Part shown: one piece after another, positions 1-7,047 of the stretch
Numbering within the stretch: position 1 is the first letter of the stretch
Layout of the letters: every line of letters begins with the position of its first letter
The notes under the pieces: generated by a model
What the model saw: the letters and a program-made list of their open reading frames with translations, nothing else
The model's database searches: none
What the model was told of the DNA's origin: nothing
Origin: a virus
Reading direction: 5' to 3' (one strand)
DNA length: 24,623 nucleotides
IMG/VR virus record: IMGVR_UViG_3300033153_003921
Location: 1 to 24,623 of that record
Program-made: the position numbers and the translations under genes

Positions 1-18
1 TCATGGGAGTGGGAAACA

Positions 19-1263
19 ATGATAAACGTAATTGGTAATATATTAGGAACTCCAGGATATAGTTCCCACACAAGGGGACTAATAAACGAACTCAATAAAA
101 TTACCCCATGTAAATTAATAACAAATATACCACCAGGGTTTGAAACAAAAATAAATGACGCAGAATTAGAAATGATTAAAAGAGAAAGAGATTTTGATAT
201 AAATCTGATAATAACACATCCACTTTATTGGCGTGTTAACTTAGATTCAAAACGAAACTGGGTTTATCTTATTTTCGAGGGAAGTGTTATCCCTAAGTGG
301 ATTTTATTGGAATGTTTAAATCCTAAAATAGAAAAGATAATTTGTCCAAGTCAACATACTTATAATGCAGTTATGAATACAGAATATAATAAACCAATAG
401 ATGTACCATTCGAAGATAAGTTTATTATTATACCCCATGGACACAACCCAAAAGACTTTTATCCAATTCATAGTCAGCACCCTAAAGAAATTGCCTGTCA
501 GGGGGAGGAAGAAACGAATGCTCCGCAAGGAGAAGCCAATTCTTTGGAGGAAACCCCAACGGAAGATGAATCTCTTGGCACAGATTCACAAAATTCCTCT
601 GCTGACAATACTCTCATAAAAAAGAGCGATGACGAAGAAATCCCGGGTGATTCAAGTGATGGGGGGAAACCCCCGTTCAAATTCCTAGCAAACAAAGGAC
701 TAAGAAATATAGAAGATCGTGGGGGCCTCCAGTACCTTATTAAAGCATACCTCGAAGAATTCAAACCAGAAGAGAACGTAGAATTAATCTTGAAGGTGAA
801 TCCAGCTTACAGAATACCAAACCTACTTAAAATATTCCCAGAATTAAAAGAAAAGACACCAAAGATAACATTCATCCCAGAAGAATACACAACTAAACAA
901 ATGAACCAACTATATAACGATTGTGATGTGTTCGTTTCTCCGACACGAAGTGAAGCGTTCAATCTTCCGTGTCTAGAAAGTTTAGCATGTGGTAAACCGG
1001 TAATCACTACAAACTTCGGCGGACAGGTAGATTTTATAGACAAAGAAAACGGATGGTTAATTGATTATAATCTAGTGAATGCTCCAGAAATTGAATACAA
1101 GTCAGTTATGTGGGCAATTCCAAACCACGAACAGTTAAAATGTGCACTTAGATTTGCGTTTAAGAATCCAGAAATATGTAAATCTATGTCTAAATATTGT
1201 GTCAATACGGCAAAAACATTCACATGGGAGAATACCGCTAAACAAATAAGTAGTTTAAAATAA
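19..1263 (+). CDS. GT-B glycosyltransferase (family 4-like) with an internal low-complexity insert
   Basis: This is a 414-residue glycosyltransferase expected to transfer a sugar from a nucleotide-sugar to a host or virion glycan or protein; the substrate is not predictable. The C-terminal donor-binding domain is clear: SPTRSEAFNLPCLESLACG (about residues 307-325) contains the E-x7-E motif (E312, E320), followed by GKPVITTNFGG. The N-terminal Rossmann half ends near IIPHGHNPKDFYP (137-149). Residues about 151-218 are an acidic, Ser/Glu/Gly-rich stretch absent from the usual fold, after which KFLANKGLRN (221-230) resumes typical sequence. The C-terminus FTWENTAKQ is the usual family ending. 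The ATG at 19 forms an ATGA overlap with a possible upstream frame, but its own frame is open to the window edge (S-W-E-W-E-T before M), so the true start may lie upstream. Family assignment is secure; role is inferred. Confidence 0.85.
   Translation: MINVIGNILGTPGYSSHTRGLINELNKITPCKLITNIPPGFETKINDAELEMIKRERDFDINLIITHPLYWRVNLDSKRNWVYLIFEGSVIPKWILLECLNPKIEKIICPSQHTYNAVMNTEYNKPIDVPFEDKFIIIPHGHNPKDFYPIHSQHPKEIACQGEEETNAPQGEANSLEETPTEDESLGTDSQNSSADNTLIKKSDDEEIPGDSSDGGKPPFKFLANKGLRNIEDRGGLQYLIKAYLEEFKPEENVELILKVNPAYRIPNLLKIFPELKEKTPKITFIPEEYTTKQMNQLYNDCDVFVSPTRSEAFNLPCLESLACGKPVITTNFGGQVDFIDKENGWLIDYNLVNAPEIEYKSVMWAIPNHEQLKCALRFAFKNPEICKSMSKYCVNTAKTFTWENTAKQISSLK
469..675 (+). other. In-frame GC-richer low-complexity insert in the glycosyltransferase gene
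   Basis: About 207 bases encode roughly 68 acidic/polar residues between the two GT-B domains. The segment is visibly richer in G/C than its surroundings. It ends in a perfect hairpin, GGGGG-AAA-CCCCC (about 662-674). It keeps the reading frame open, so it acts as an inter-domain linker rather than a disruption. Its origin is unknown. Confidence 0.6.
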
Positions 1264-1270
1264 ACCCCAA

Positions 1271-1282
1271 CATTTATATACT
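1271..1282 (+). promoter_or_regulatory. Archaeal TATA-box promoter for the 1307 gene cluster
   Basis: The box TTTATATA (1273-1280) lies about 30 bases before the ATG at 1307 and right after the glycosyltransferase stop. This spacing fits an archaeal promoter with a leader of only a few bases. No Shine-Dalgarno site precedes the ATG. Confidence 0.65.
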
Positions 1283-1306
1283 AAACAATCTATTAACTAA
1301 TGTAAT

Positions 1307-1471
1307 ATGGCAAAACTCATAGATCCAATGAATAAGATAGTCCAAAGAAGTGTGGGATTCAAACTTAAACAAATACTATTCTTCGCAGAACATCCAGACT
1401 TTAAACCAGACCAGTTTTGTAGAAACGCAGTAACCGAACAAATTAAACTAATAGACCCAGAATACTTATGA
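1307..1471 (+). CDS. Small (54 aa) protein, possible ribbon-helix-helix regulator
   Basis: The protein runs from MAKLIDPMNK to LIDPEYL. The segment RSVGFKLKQILFFAEHPDFK, followed by a helix with RNAVTEQIKL, resembles the strand-helix-helix pattern of small CopG/ribbon-helix-helix regulators (RSVGF strand, then a helix and a second helix beginning at a D/S-rich turn). It is the first gene after a TATA box and its stop overlaps the next ATG (ATGA at 1468-1471), so it heads an operon of small genes. If the fold is right it would be a dimeric DNA-binding regulator. The resemblance is by eye only, and an unknown small viral protein is equally possible. Confidence 0.55.
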   Translation: MAKLIDPMNKIVQRSVGFKLKQILFFAEHPDFKPDQFCRNAVTEQIKLIDPEYL

Positions 1472-1707
1472 GTAGGTTATTTTCAATTATGTGGGGGATT
1501 ATAGTATTAATCCTATTCTTATTATTAATTGGTGGGATAGTAGTTGGTGTAACAAGTCATAATATGTGTAATGATGAATGTATTAATAGGGGTACTATGT
1601 TCTGTGAATTAATTCCAAATGGTAAATGGTTCAGTTTACAAGATATGTGTGTATGCCATTTTAACAATGGAACTGAAGATAAATTTATATTAAAGGAGGA
1701 AAAATGA
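1468..1707 (+). CDS. Small single-pass membrane protein with a Cys-rich external domain
   Basis: This 79-residue protein has a strongly hydrophobic segment at about residues 8-30 (WGIIVLILFLLLIGGIVVGV). A polar tail follows with five cysteines: one each in the HNMCNDEC pair (two residues), TMFCEL and MCVC (two). The clustered cysteines could form disulfides or bind metal outside the membrane. It starts by ATGA overlap with the 1307 gene and its stop overlaps the next ATG (1704). No family is recognised; a viral membrane-associated protein is the most that can be said. Confidence 0.6.
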   Translation: MSRLFSIMWGIIVLILFLLLIGGIVVGVTSHNMCNDECINRGTMFCELIPNGKWFSLQDMCVCHFNNGTEDKFILKEEK

Positions 1708-1922
1708 AAAAAAACAAATCACTAAGGTTTGCAATAGAATTTTGGGGTTGGTCCTTTTTGGTTCTATTGTTTGTGGGAATATGGATTCCTAAATACAGGT
1801 GGAGATTAATATCAACATCAATAGTGTGTATTATAATTTACTTTTTAGATGTATTAGTGTTACTAAGGAGGGAGAAAAAATATGAAAAGAAAACTAACCA
1901 AAGAAGAACAAAAAGCATGTAG
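1704..1922 (+). CDS. Small two-pass membrane protein
   Basis: This 72-residue protein has two hydrophobic segments, around residues 11-27 (IEFWGWSFLVLLFVGIW) and 35-52 (ISTSIVCIIIYFLDVLVLL), and a very basic C-terminus (RREKKYEKKTNQRRTKS), suggesting a cytoplasmic tail. The start is supported by an AAAGGAGG Shine-Dalgarno site about 5-6 bases upstream and by an ATGA overlap with the preceding membrane gene. Its 3' end overlaps the 1882 gene by about 40 bases. Function is unknown. Confidence 0.55.
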   Translation: MKKNKSLRFAIEFWGWSFLVLLFVGIWIPKYRWRLISTSIVCIIIYFLDVLVLLRREKKYEKKTNQRRTKSM

Positions 1923-2187
1923 AATCGGAATCAATAATCGGAAGAAAACAATTGCCGAGTTAACAAACGAATTAGCTTACTTTGAAGAATTCAACGCATT
2001 TAATGATAAGTGGGCAAAGTACTTGGCAGACAAAGAAAAACAAACCAAAGAAAGAAAAAAAGTAATCATGGAAACCACACTTAAACAACTCAAAGAAGAC
2101 ATCGAGAACGAACAAAAAAGCATGAAAATAGAACAAGACCAATTAATAAACGGCGTAGAAATTAAAAAAACACCCATGGTAGAATAA
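1882..2187 (+). CDS. Charged, helical 101-aa protein of unknown function
   Basis: The start ATG at 1882 follows a strong AAGGAGGGAG site (about 1864-1873). The protein is rich in Lys, Glu and Gln with regularly spaced hydrophobics (IAELTNELAYFEEF, then LKQLKEDIENEQKSMKIEQD), consistent with a long coiled coil. It overlaps the tail of the membrane gene before it. No recognisable family; oligomerisation is likely but a role cannot be assigned. Confidence 0.6.
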   Translation: MKRKLTKEEQKACRIGINNRKKTIAELTNELAYFEEFNAFNDKWAKYLADKEKQTKERKKVIMETTLKQLKEDIENEQKSMKIEQDQLINGVEIKKTPMVE

Positions 2188-2212
2188 TTTAACTAAATAG
2201 GAGGAATAAAAA

Positions 2213-2767
2213 ATGGAAGACATAATAAGACCAATGAGTAAAGCTGAACTAACAAAGCTAACAGTAGATGGAGTAAAGGGCGTAAATCTTAATAAATCTA
2301 AACAGAATTTAACTGCACATGAAAAATTTGAAGTAGAACTAAGAAAGCAAGAAGCAAACGCAAATTTACAGGGTGTACCCTTTGCAAGACATGTAGCAAG
2401 AGATGACTTTAAGACAGCAATTAAAATTCAAGTAGACAAACAACTTAGAGAATTTGGTTCAATCGAACATCCAGAGCTAATCAAATTACCAGAAATAGAC
2501 TGGCAAAAATACAGTGATTTAAAAAACTTTGAATTATATTCAGAGAAGTTCGTTCCAGATGCAAATTTATCTAAGTTAAATTCGGGATTAAATGTATTAA
2601 TCAAGACAATGAAATACAAATTCAAAGGATATGGACAAACTTATACAGTAATGGAGTCAGGCCCAAGTGCTATAACGAGAGCAATCAAAAAACGAGCCGA
2701 GTTAGACAAGTCAATTAATCAAGAGATAGAAGAACCAAAGAAATCTAAAGTTACTACTAAGAAATAA
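2213..2767 (+). CDS. Hypothetical 184-aa protein upstream of the terminase genes
   Basis: The ATG at 2213 is preceded by AGGAGG with good spacing. The protein has a charged N-terminal helix-rich half (residues about 30-75), a central segment with LIKLPEIDWQKYSDLKNF, and a Lys-rich C-terminus (EEPKKSKVTTKK). The gene is followed directly by an eight-T run, so it is probably the last gene of the 1307 operon. No domain is recognised. Its position next to TerS hints at packaging or head assembly, but this is only context. Confidence 0.55.
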   Translation: MEDIIRPMSKAELTKLTVDGVKGVNLNKSKQNLTAHEKFEVELRKQEANANLQGVPFARHVARDDFKTAIKIQVDKQLREFGSIEHPELIKLPEIDWQKYSDLKNFELYSEKFVPDANLSKLNSGLNVLIKTMKYKFKGYGQTYTVMESGPSAITRAIKKRAELDKSINQEIEEPKKSKVTTKK

Positions 2768-2788
2768 TTTTTTTTATTCAATTTTCTT
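2768..2788 (+). terminator. T-rich tract, candidate archaeal transcription terminator
   Basis: T8 (2768-2775) starts directly after the TAA of the 2213 gene and is followed by more T-rich sequence (TTTTCTT). Archaeal RNA polymerase can terminate at such U tracts without a hairpin. It separates the small-gene operon from terminase. Confidence 0.5.
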
Positions 2789-2806
2789 AACAAACTTAAC
2801 AATGTG

Positions 2807-3199
2807 ATGGCAACTAAACAAGAATATAAAAAAGCAATAGAATTAAGCAATGGAACAAGGGTAGATGTGTCTAAAATACTCAAAGTAAGTCGTTCCGCAG
2901 TAACACAATATGTAGAAAAACATTCAGACATAAGAGAACTCTTAGAACAAAAAAGACTAGAAATGATAGATATGGCAGAATCAGAGATATTTAGTCAATT
3001 AAACTTTAATGACCCAAAGTCAGAATCAAGTGCAGCAAACATAAGACAAAAGGCAAGTCAATTTATTCTGAAGAATTTGGGTAAAAACCAAGGATGGGTA
3101 GAAAAACAAGAAACTTCAATAGAACACAAGGGAGAACAAATCAAAGTAATAATTGAGGAGAAGAAGTCGGATGGAAATAAACCTTCAACTGAGTCCTAA
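2807..3199 (+). CDS. terS: Terminase small subunit (DNA recognition)
   Basis: Small terminases bind the packaging site and recruit TerL. The N-terminal part, AIELSNGTRVDVSKILKVSR followed by SAVTQYVEKH, has a helix-turn-helix pattern (about residues 11-40). The rest is helical (RELLEQKRLEMIDMAESEIF, then NIRQKASQFILKNLGKNQGW), as in TerS oligomerisation domains; the ending around NLGKNQGW is common in phage TerS proteins. The ATG at 2807 is preferred to the GTG at 2804 just before it. The 3' end overlaps the TerL start by about 29 bases. Length (130 aa) and position immediately before TerL support the call. Confidence 0.75.
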   Translation: MATKQEYKKAIELSNGTRVDVSKILKVSRSAVTQYVEKHSDIRELLEQKRLEMIDMAESEIFSQLNFNDPKSESSAANIRQKASQFILKNLGKNQGWVEKQETSIEHKGEQIKVIIEEKKSDGNKPSTES

Positions 3200-4508
3200 A
3201 CAGAACCAAGCGTTTAAAGTTTTAAGAGATAAACAAACTACTGAACTGTTTTTCGGCGGTGGAGCAGGGGGGGGGAAGTCTTACTTGGGCTGTATGTGGT
3301 TAATATTAAGCTGTCTGATGTATCCTGGCACAAGATACCTAATGGGTAGGGCAAGGCTAAAAAGTCTTAAGGAGAGTACGTTTCTGACGTTTCTAGGGGT
3401 ATTGAGGGATTGGGGACTAAAAAAAGACAAAGATTGGCGATATAACGCAATTGAAGGAGTAGTTCATTTTACAAATGGTTCATCTGTCTATTTAAAGGAC
3501 CTTTTTTTGTATCCAACAGACCCAGAATTTGATTCACTAGGTAGTACTGAATATACTTATGCATTTATGGATGAAGTAAGCGAAATCACCGAGAAAGCCA
3601 AAATGATTGTAATGAGCAGATTAAGGTTCAAGTTAGATGAGTATGGATTGATCCCAAAGCTACTGATGGCTAGTAATCCCGCTAAAAATTGGGCATATAA
3701 AGAATACTGGAGACCCTGGACAGAAGGAAAATTACCAAGTTATAGACAATTTATTCCAGCTTTGGTGGGAGATAATCCGTTTATAAGTAAATATTATGCT
3801 GAAAACTTAAACAAATTAGACAAAAACTCTAAAGAAAGACTATTATATGGTAATTGGAATTATGATGATGATCCAGCCAAATTGTTTGATTACGATAAGA
3901 TACTAGACATTTTCACTAATAATATATTTATTCCCACTGGGGCTCAAAATTATATATCTTGTGATGTTGCACGATATGGGAGTGATAAAACAGTAATAAT
4001 GGCTTGGAGAAACTGGAAAATAGAACAAGTCGTCGTAATGGATAAATCAAGTATTAAAGAGATTGTCACAGAGATAGAAAAATTAGCCGAAAAACACCAA
4101 GTACCACATTCTAATATCGTAATAGATGAAGACGGTGTGGGCGGCGGAGTGGTAGATTATCTAGAAAATTGTAGAGGATTTGTTAATAACTCATCACCTC
4201 TTGAGACTGAATTCAGCAAAACAAGACACAACTATCGTAACCTAAAGACTCAATGTTATTTTAAACTAGCCGAAATGGTTAAACTAGGCCAAATAGCAAT
4301 ATGTGAAGTTCCACTGGAAGTCAAGGAGGGTATCATTGAAGACCTCGAACAGATAGCCCAAAAGAACATGGAACGAGATGGTAAGATAGAATTAATAGGT
4401 AAAGAAGAAATAAGAGAAAGGTTGGGTCGAAGTACAGATTATTCAGATGCAATGTCAATGCGTTGTATATTTGATTTAGAAGATTATTATACCCCCCATG
4501 TTGCTTGA
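3171..4508 (+). CDS. terL: Terminase large subunit (packaging ATPase and nuclease)
   Basis: TerL pumps DNA into the prohead and cuts it. In the 445-residue form from ATG 3171, the Walker A loop is GGGAGGGKS (residues 29-37), Walker B is YAFMDEVSE (about 130-138) and the coupling motif is LMASNP (165-170). The C-terminal nuclease has ISCDVARYGSDKT with D265, VIDEDG (D319, D321) and DYSDAM (D423, D426), the acidic residues expected for the RNase H-like metal site. ATG 3171 has a purine-rich site (GAGGAG, 3155-3160) and is preferred to the TTG at 3153. The P-loop is encoded across a run of nine G (3267-3275). It overlaps TerS by 29 bases and is followed by a new promoter. Confidence 0.95.
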   Translation: MEINLQLSPKQNQAFKVLRDKQTTELFFGGGAGGGKSYLGCMWLILSCLMYPGTRYLMGRARLKSLKESTFLTFLGVLRDWGLKKDKDWRYNAIEGVVHFTNGSSVYLKDLFLYPTDPEFDSLGSTEYTYAFMDEVSEITEKAKMIVMSRLRFKLDEYGLIPKLLMASNPAKNWAYKEYWRPWTEGKLPSYRQFIPALVGDNPFISKYYAENLNKLDKNSKERLLYGNWNYDDDPAKLFDYDKILDIFTNNIFIPTGAQNYISCDVARYGSDKTVIMAWRNWKIEQVVVMDKSSIKEIVTEIEKLAEKHQVPHSNIVIDEDGVGGGVVDYLENCRGFVNNSSPLETEFSKTRHNYRNLKTQCYFKLAEMVKLGQIAICEVPLEVKEGIIEDLEQIAQKNMERDGKIELIGKEEIRERLGRSTDYSDAMSMRCIFDLEDYYTPHVA

Positions 4509-4512
4509 ACAT

Positions 4513-4547
4513 TATAATATATATAACTTAAATCAACTTATATAAAT
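4513..4547 (+). promoter_or_regulatory. Archaeal promoter for portal gene
   Basis: Two AT-rich boxes lie between TerL and portal: ATAATATATATAA (4514-4526) and TTATATAAAT (4538-4547). The second is centred about 26 bases before ATG 4568, the spacing for a leaderless transcript. No Shine-Dalgarno site is present. Confidence 0.7.
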
Positions 4548-4567
4548 AACTTATTACTTGGTTGTTT

Positions 4568-6682
4568 ATGAAATTAACTACCAAAGAGTCAAACGAAGAG
4601 GTGAGTTGTTATCTTGCAGTCTTAGACGCAGAATATGCAAATCGAAAAAATATCTTATCTGAAGCATTCAGGGGTGAAACAGACGATAAAAATATAATGT
4701 TCCCAAAAGGACTAGGCGCACAACACCCCTTTAATTTTGAACAAGTAGATAAAATTCTAAATAATGTAGGTATAGCTAATGCACTAATAGACAAGATTGT
4801 AGATATGATAATTGGTGATTTTGATATTAAGACAAAAGATGAAAATGCCCAAGCAATTTTAAATACACTTGTAGATGACACAAATTTAAAATCAAAACTA
4901 AGACCATGGATTAAAGAGGCAATAAGTAAAGGAAATGGATTTATGGAATTAGATTTAGCAGATTTAAAAAATATAGAAAAATTAAGAGTACTGAATGCTA
5001 ATAATATGTATGTAAGACGAACCAAAAAGGGAAAGGTTTTGGGTTATAATCAATTCAGTGGTAAGATTAAAATGTTCCAAAGGGGAAAACCCATCCCATT
5101 TACTCCAAAAGAAATAGCTCATTTAACAATAAACAAAACTCCAGGAGATCCTTATGGAATTGGATTACTTTGGCCAAATAGAGCAACAATTGAGAATTAT
5201 GCTGGTAGTGAAGTAGATAGACATAAACTATTAACCAGAAAAGCTGGAGCACCAATCCATGTCAAATTAGGAGTTCCAGGACAAAAAATAAAAAAATCAG
5301 ACTTAAAAAAATTCAAAACAGATTTACAATTTATGAACAATTCTACAGAGTGGGTAACAGACGCAAATACAGAAATGAATATAATTGATTTTTCTGGAAT
5401 AGGTGATAATCTAACTAAGTCATCAGAACACGACCTAGAGCAATTAGCTTTAGGAATGAATTTACCCATGAGTATTGTGGGTATATCAAACAACCCAGAA
5501 GGATTAGCTAAAGTAAACGATAAGGGGGTTTTAAGATTTATACATTCACTTAGAATACAAATTGAAGAAATAATAGAAGATAGAATATTAAGACCCTTTT
5601 TACGAATTCAATCTCCCAAACTTGATAGTAAAGTAGAATTTATTTGGGAACTAGCTGGTGAAGATGAAAAAATAGCTAGACTAACAATTATTAAAGATGC
5701 ACTTGGATTGTTTGATATTTCTCCAGAGATGAGAGCCGCCCTCGAAATAGAATACGCAGAAATAATGGAGTTAGATGTAGTGGACAAATTACCAACCCCA
5801 GAAGAAGCCAGAAAAAAAGCAGATGAAGATGAAAAAGAATTAAAAGATAATATAGACCAAGCCAGAAAAGCCGAAGAGAATATTAAACAACCTGAGGTTC
5901 CAGGAGCCAAGAAAACAGCTACACAAAAAGCAAGAATAGAATTACAAGAAATAGTTAAAAAGGTTGGAAATAAATATTGTGTTATATCTCATAAGACCGG
6001 TAAAAGTTTGGGTTGTTATCCAACCAAAGCTCAAGCAGAAAAACGATTAAAGCAAATAAAAAGATTTAGTGATAAAAAAGAAGAACTAATTAGTAAACTT
6101 AAACCAACCATAACAGAGTCAGAAAAAAACAATATGAGATTATCTCAATATGTAAATGTCAAAGAGTTGGCTGGATTCAATTATTCAGACTACTTAGTAA
6201 AAATACTACAAAACCTAAGAATAGACAAGTTTGAAGACTTACTCGCAACAAATGAACAAGGATTATTAGAGGGATTATTACCACAGAAAGACGTTAATAA
6301 ATTAAGAATTATATTAAAGGACGGATTTCGTAAAAACAAAACAATCAAACAAATCGAGAAAGACATAGACCGTTCTATTAATCTGAAAGATAGAGTAAGG
6401 TTTGAAGATGGAGTTAAAAAAGTAACACTCTCCGCAGAGAAACGACCAATCAATATTGCCAGAACAGAAACAGTCAGACTAGCGAACCAAGGATTAAAAG
6501 ACCTATATTTAGAAAACAAAATTAAATCTTATAGATGGTTAACTGCACTGGACGAGAGAACATGTCCAATCTGTGAAGCATTAGACGGACAGGTATTTGA
6601 AACACGAGATGGCGAAGCAGGAGTAAATATGCCTCCAGCTCATAGTATGTGTAGATGTAGTATGGTTGGGTTAGTTGACTAA
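4568..6682 (+). CDS. Portal protein fused to a MuF-like minor head protein
   Basis: This 704-residue protein combines two usually separate functions. Residues about 60-400 are portal-like: dodecameric DNA channel and packaging-motor docking, with NKTPGDPYGIGLL (189-201) and LALGMNLPMSIVG (about 293-305). Residues about 410-520 form a charged linker holding KYCVISHKTGKSLGCYPTKA (469-488) then QAEKRLKQIKRF, a small motif that recurs in phage head gene regions. Residues about 530-704 are the MuF domain, ending with INIARTETVRLANQG (628-642), CPICEALDGQVFE (666-678) and PPAHSMCRC (689-697); the cysteines and histidine look like a zinc site. ATG 4568 is chosen over TTG 4562 because of the TATA spacing. 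The fusion couples portal to an injected minor head protein. The call is secure. Confidence 0.92.
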   Translation: MKLTTKESNEEVSCYLAVLDAEYANRKNILSEAFRGETDDKNIMFPKGLGAQHPFNFEQVDKILNNVGIANALIDKIVDMIIGDFDIKTKDENAQAILNTLVDDTNLKSKLRPWIKEAISKGNGFMELDLADLKNIEKLRVLNANNMYVRRTKKGKVLGYNQFSGKIKMFQRGKPIPFTPKEIAHLTINKTPGDPYGIGLLWPNRATIENYAGSEVDRHKLLTRKAGAPIHVKLGVPGQKIKKSDLKKFKTDLQFMNNSTEWVTDANTEMNIIDFSGIGDNLTKSSEHDLEQLALGMNLPMSIVGISNNPEGLAKVNDKGVLRFIHSLRIQIEEIIEDRILRPFLRIQSPKLDSKVEFIWELAGEDEKIARLTIIKDALGLFDISPEMRAALEIEYAEIMELDVVDKLPTPEEARKKADEDEKELKDNIDQARKAEENIKQPEVPGAKKTATQKARIELQEIVKKVGNKYCVISHKTGKSLGCYPTKAQAEKRLKQIKRFSDKKEELISKLKPTITESEKNNMRLSQYVNVKELAGFNYSDYLVKILQNLRIDKFEDLLATNEQGLLEGLLPQKDVNKLRIILKDGFRKNKTIKQIEKDIDRSINLKDRVRFEDGVKKVTLSAEKRPINIARTETVRLANQGLKDLYLENKIKSYRWLTALDERTCPICEALDGQVFETRDGEAGVNMPPAHSMCRCSMVGLVD

Positions 6683-6831
6683 TGAAAATTGAATCAATGA
6701 CTATTAGTGGTAATTACTTCCCAGTTAAAATAATAGATGCTACCATAGAGGAAATTAATCGTCTTGAAGAATCTATAATCGAATGGAGGAAGACTAATGC
6801 AAATAACAGAAGAAAATATTCCAATATGTAA
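6682..6831 (+). CDS. Small hypothetical protein (49 aa)
   Basis: The start overlaps the portal-MuF stop (TAATG), suggesting translational coupling. The protein reads MKIESMTISGNYFPVKI, then an acidic helix (TIEEINRLEESIIEWRK) and a basic end. No family recognised. It overlaps the next small ORF by 35 bases in another frame. Confidence 0.45.
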   Translation: MKIESMTISGNYFPVKIIDATIEEINRLEESIIEWRKTNANNRRKYSNM

Positions 6832-6952
6832 AAAGTGTAAAGAAAGAAAAGCAATATGTTATATGAATCAAATGTGGATATGTGGACAATGTATTCACGA
6901 ATTTAAAATGAAACAAATCAAACTAAACCAGAAGGCGTTTTTGGAGGGATAA
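6797..6952 (+). CDS. Small zinc-ribbon-like protein (51 aa)
   Basis: The ATG at 6797 follows a clear GGAGGAAG Shine-Dalgarno site (6786-6793). The protein has CKKC (residues 11-14), a further Cys at 21 and CGQC (29-32), a spacing suited to one zinc ribbon, then a basic tail. It sits between portal-MuF and an HNH gene. The role is unknown; nucleic-acid or protein binding is possible. Confidence 0.55.
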   Translation: MQITEENIPICKKCKERKAICYMNQMWICGQCIHEFKMKQIKLNQKAFLEG

Positions 6953-7047
6953 TGGCAATTTATTTAGTGGATTTTAGTGACAGTTGGGTGAGATTGTTTT
7001 ATATCATCACAGTAATTGCATTATTTGGGGCGCTAATATTAATATGA
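6952..7047 (+). CDS. Tiny membrane peptide (31 aa)
   Basis: The start overlaps the previous stop (TAATG) and its stop overlaps the ATG of the HNH gene (ATGA). One hydrophobic segment covers residues about 13-31 (RLFYIITVIALFGALILI). Because it is so short the call rests on the overlaps and the hydrophobicity only. Confidence 0.4.
   Translation: MAIYLVDFSDSWVRLFYIITVIALFGALILI

Noticed and set aside
401-619. Overlapping + frame inside the glycosyltransferase (72 codons)
   Set aside because: It is an out-of-frame shadow across the insert with no ribosome site and no recognisable sequence.
469-675. Glycosyltransferase insert as an intein or insertion sequence
   Set aside because: It is too short, lacks splicing motifs (no Cys/Ser start with H-N end), terminal repeats or transposase.
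3153-3170. TerL start at TTG 3153
   Set aside because: It adds only six mostly Arg/Ser residues; ATG 3171 has a purine-rich site and gives the usual N-terminus.
4609-5025. Minus-strand open frame opposite portal (138 codons) and similar ones opposite MuF, tape measure and capsid
   Set aside because: They are antisense shadows of well-supported + strand genes with Ser/Phe/Leu-rich translations and no start signals.
6984-7043. HNH start at 6984
   Set aside because: The first 20 codons overlap the 31-aa membrane ORF; ATG 7044 with an ATGA overlap better matches the local pattern.
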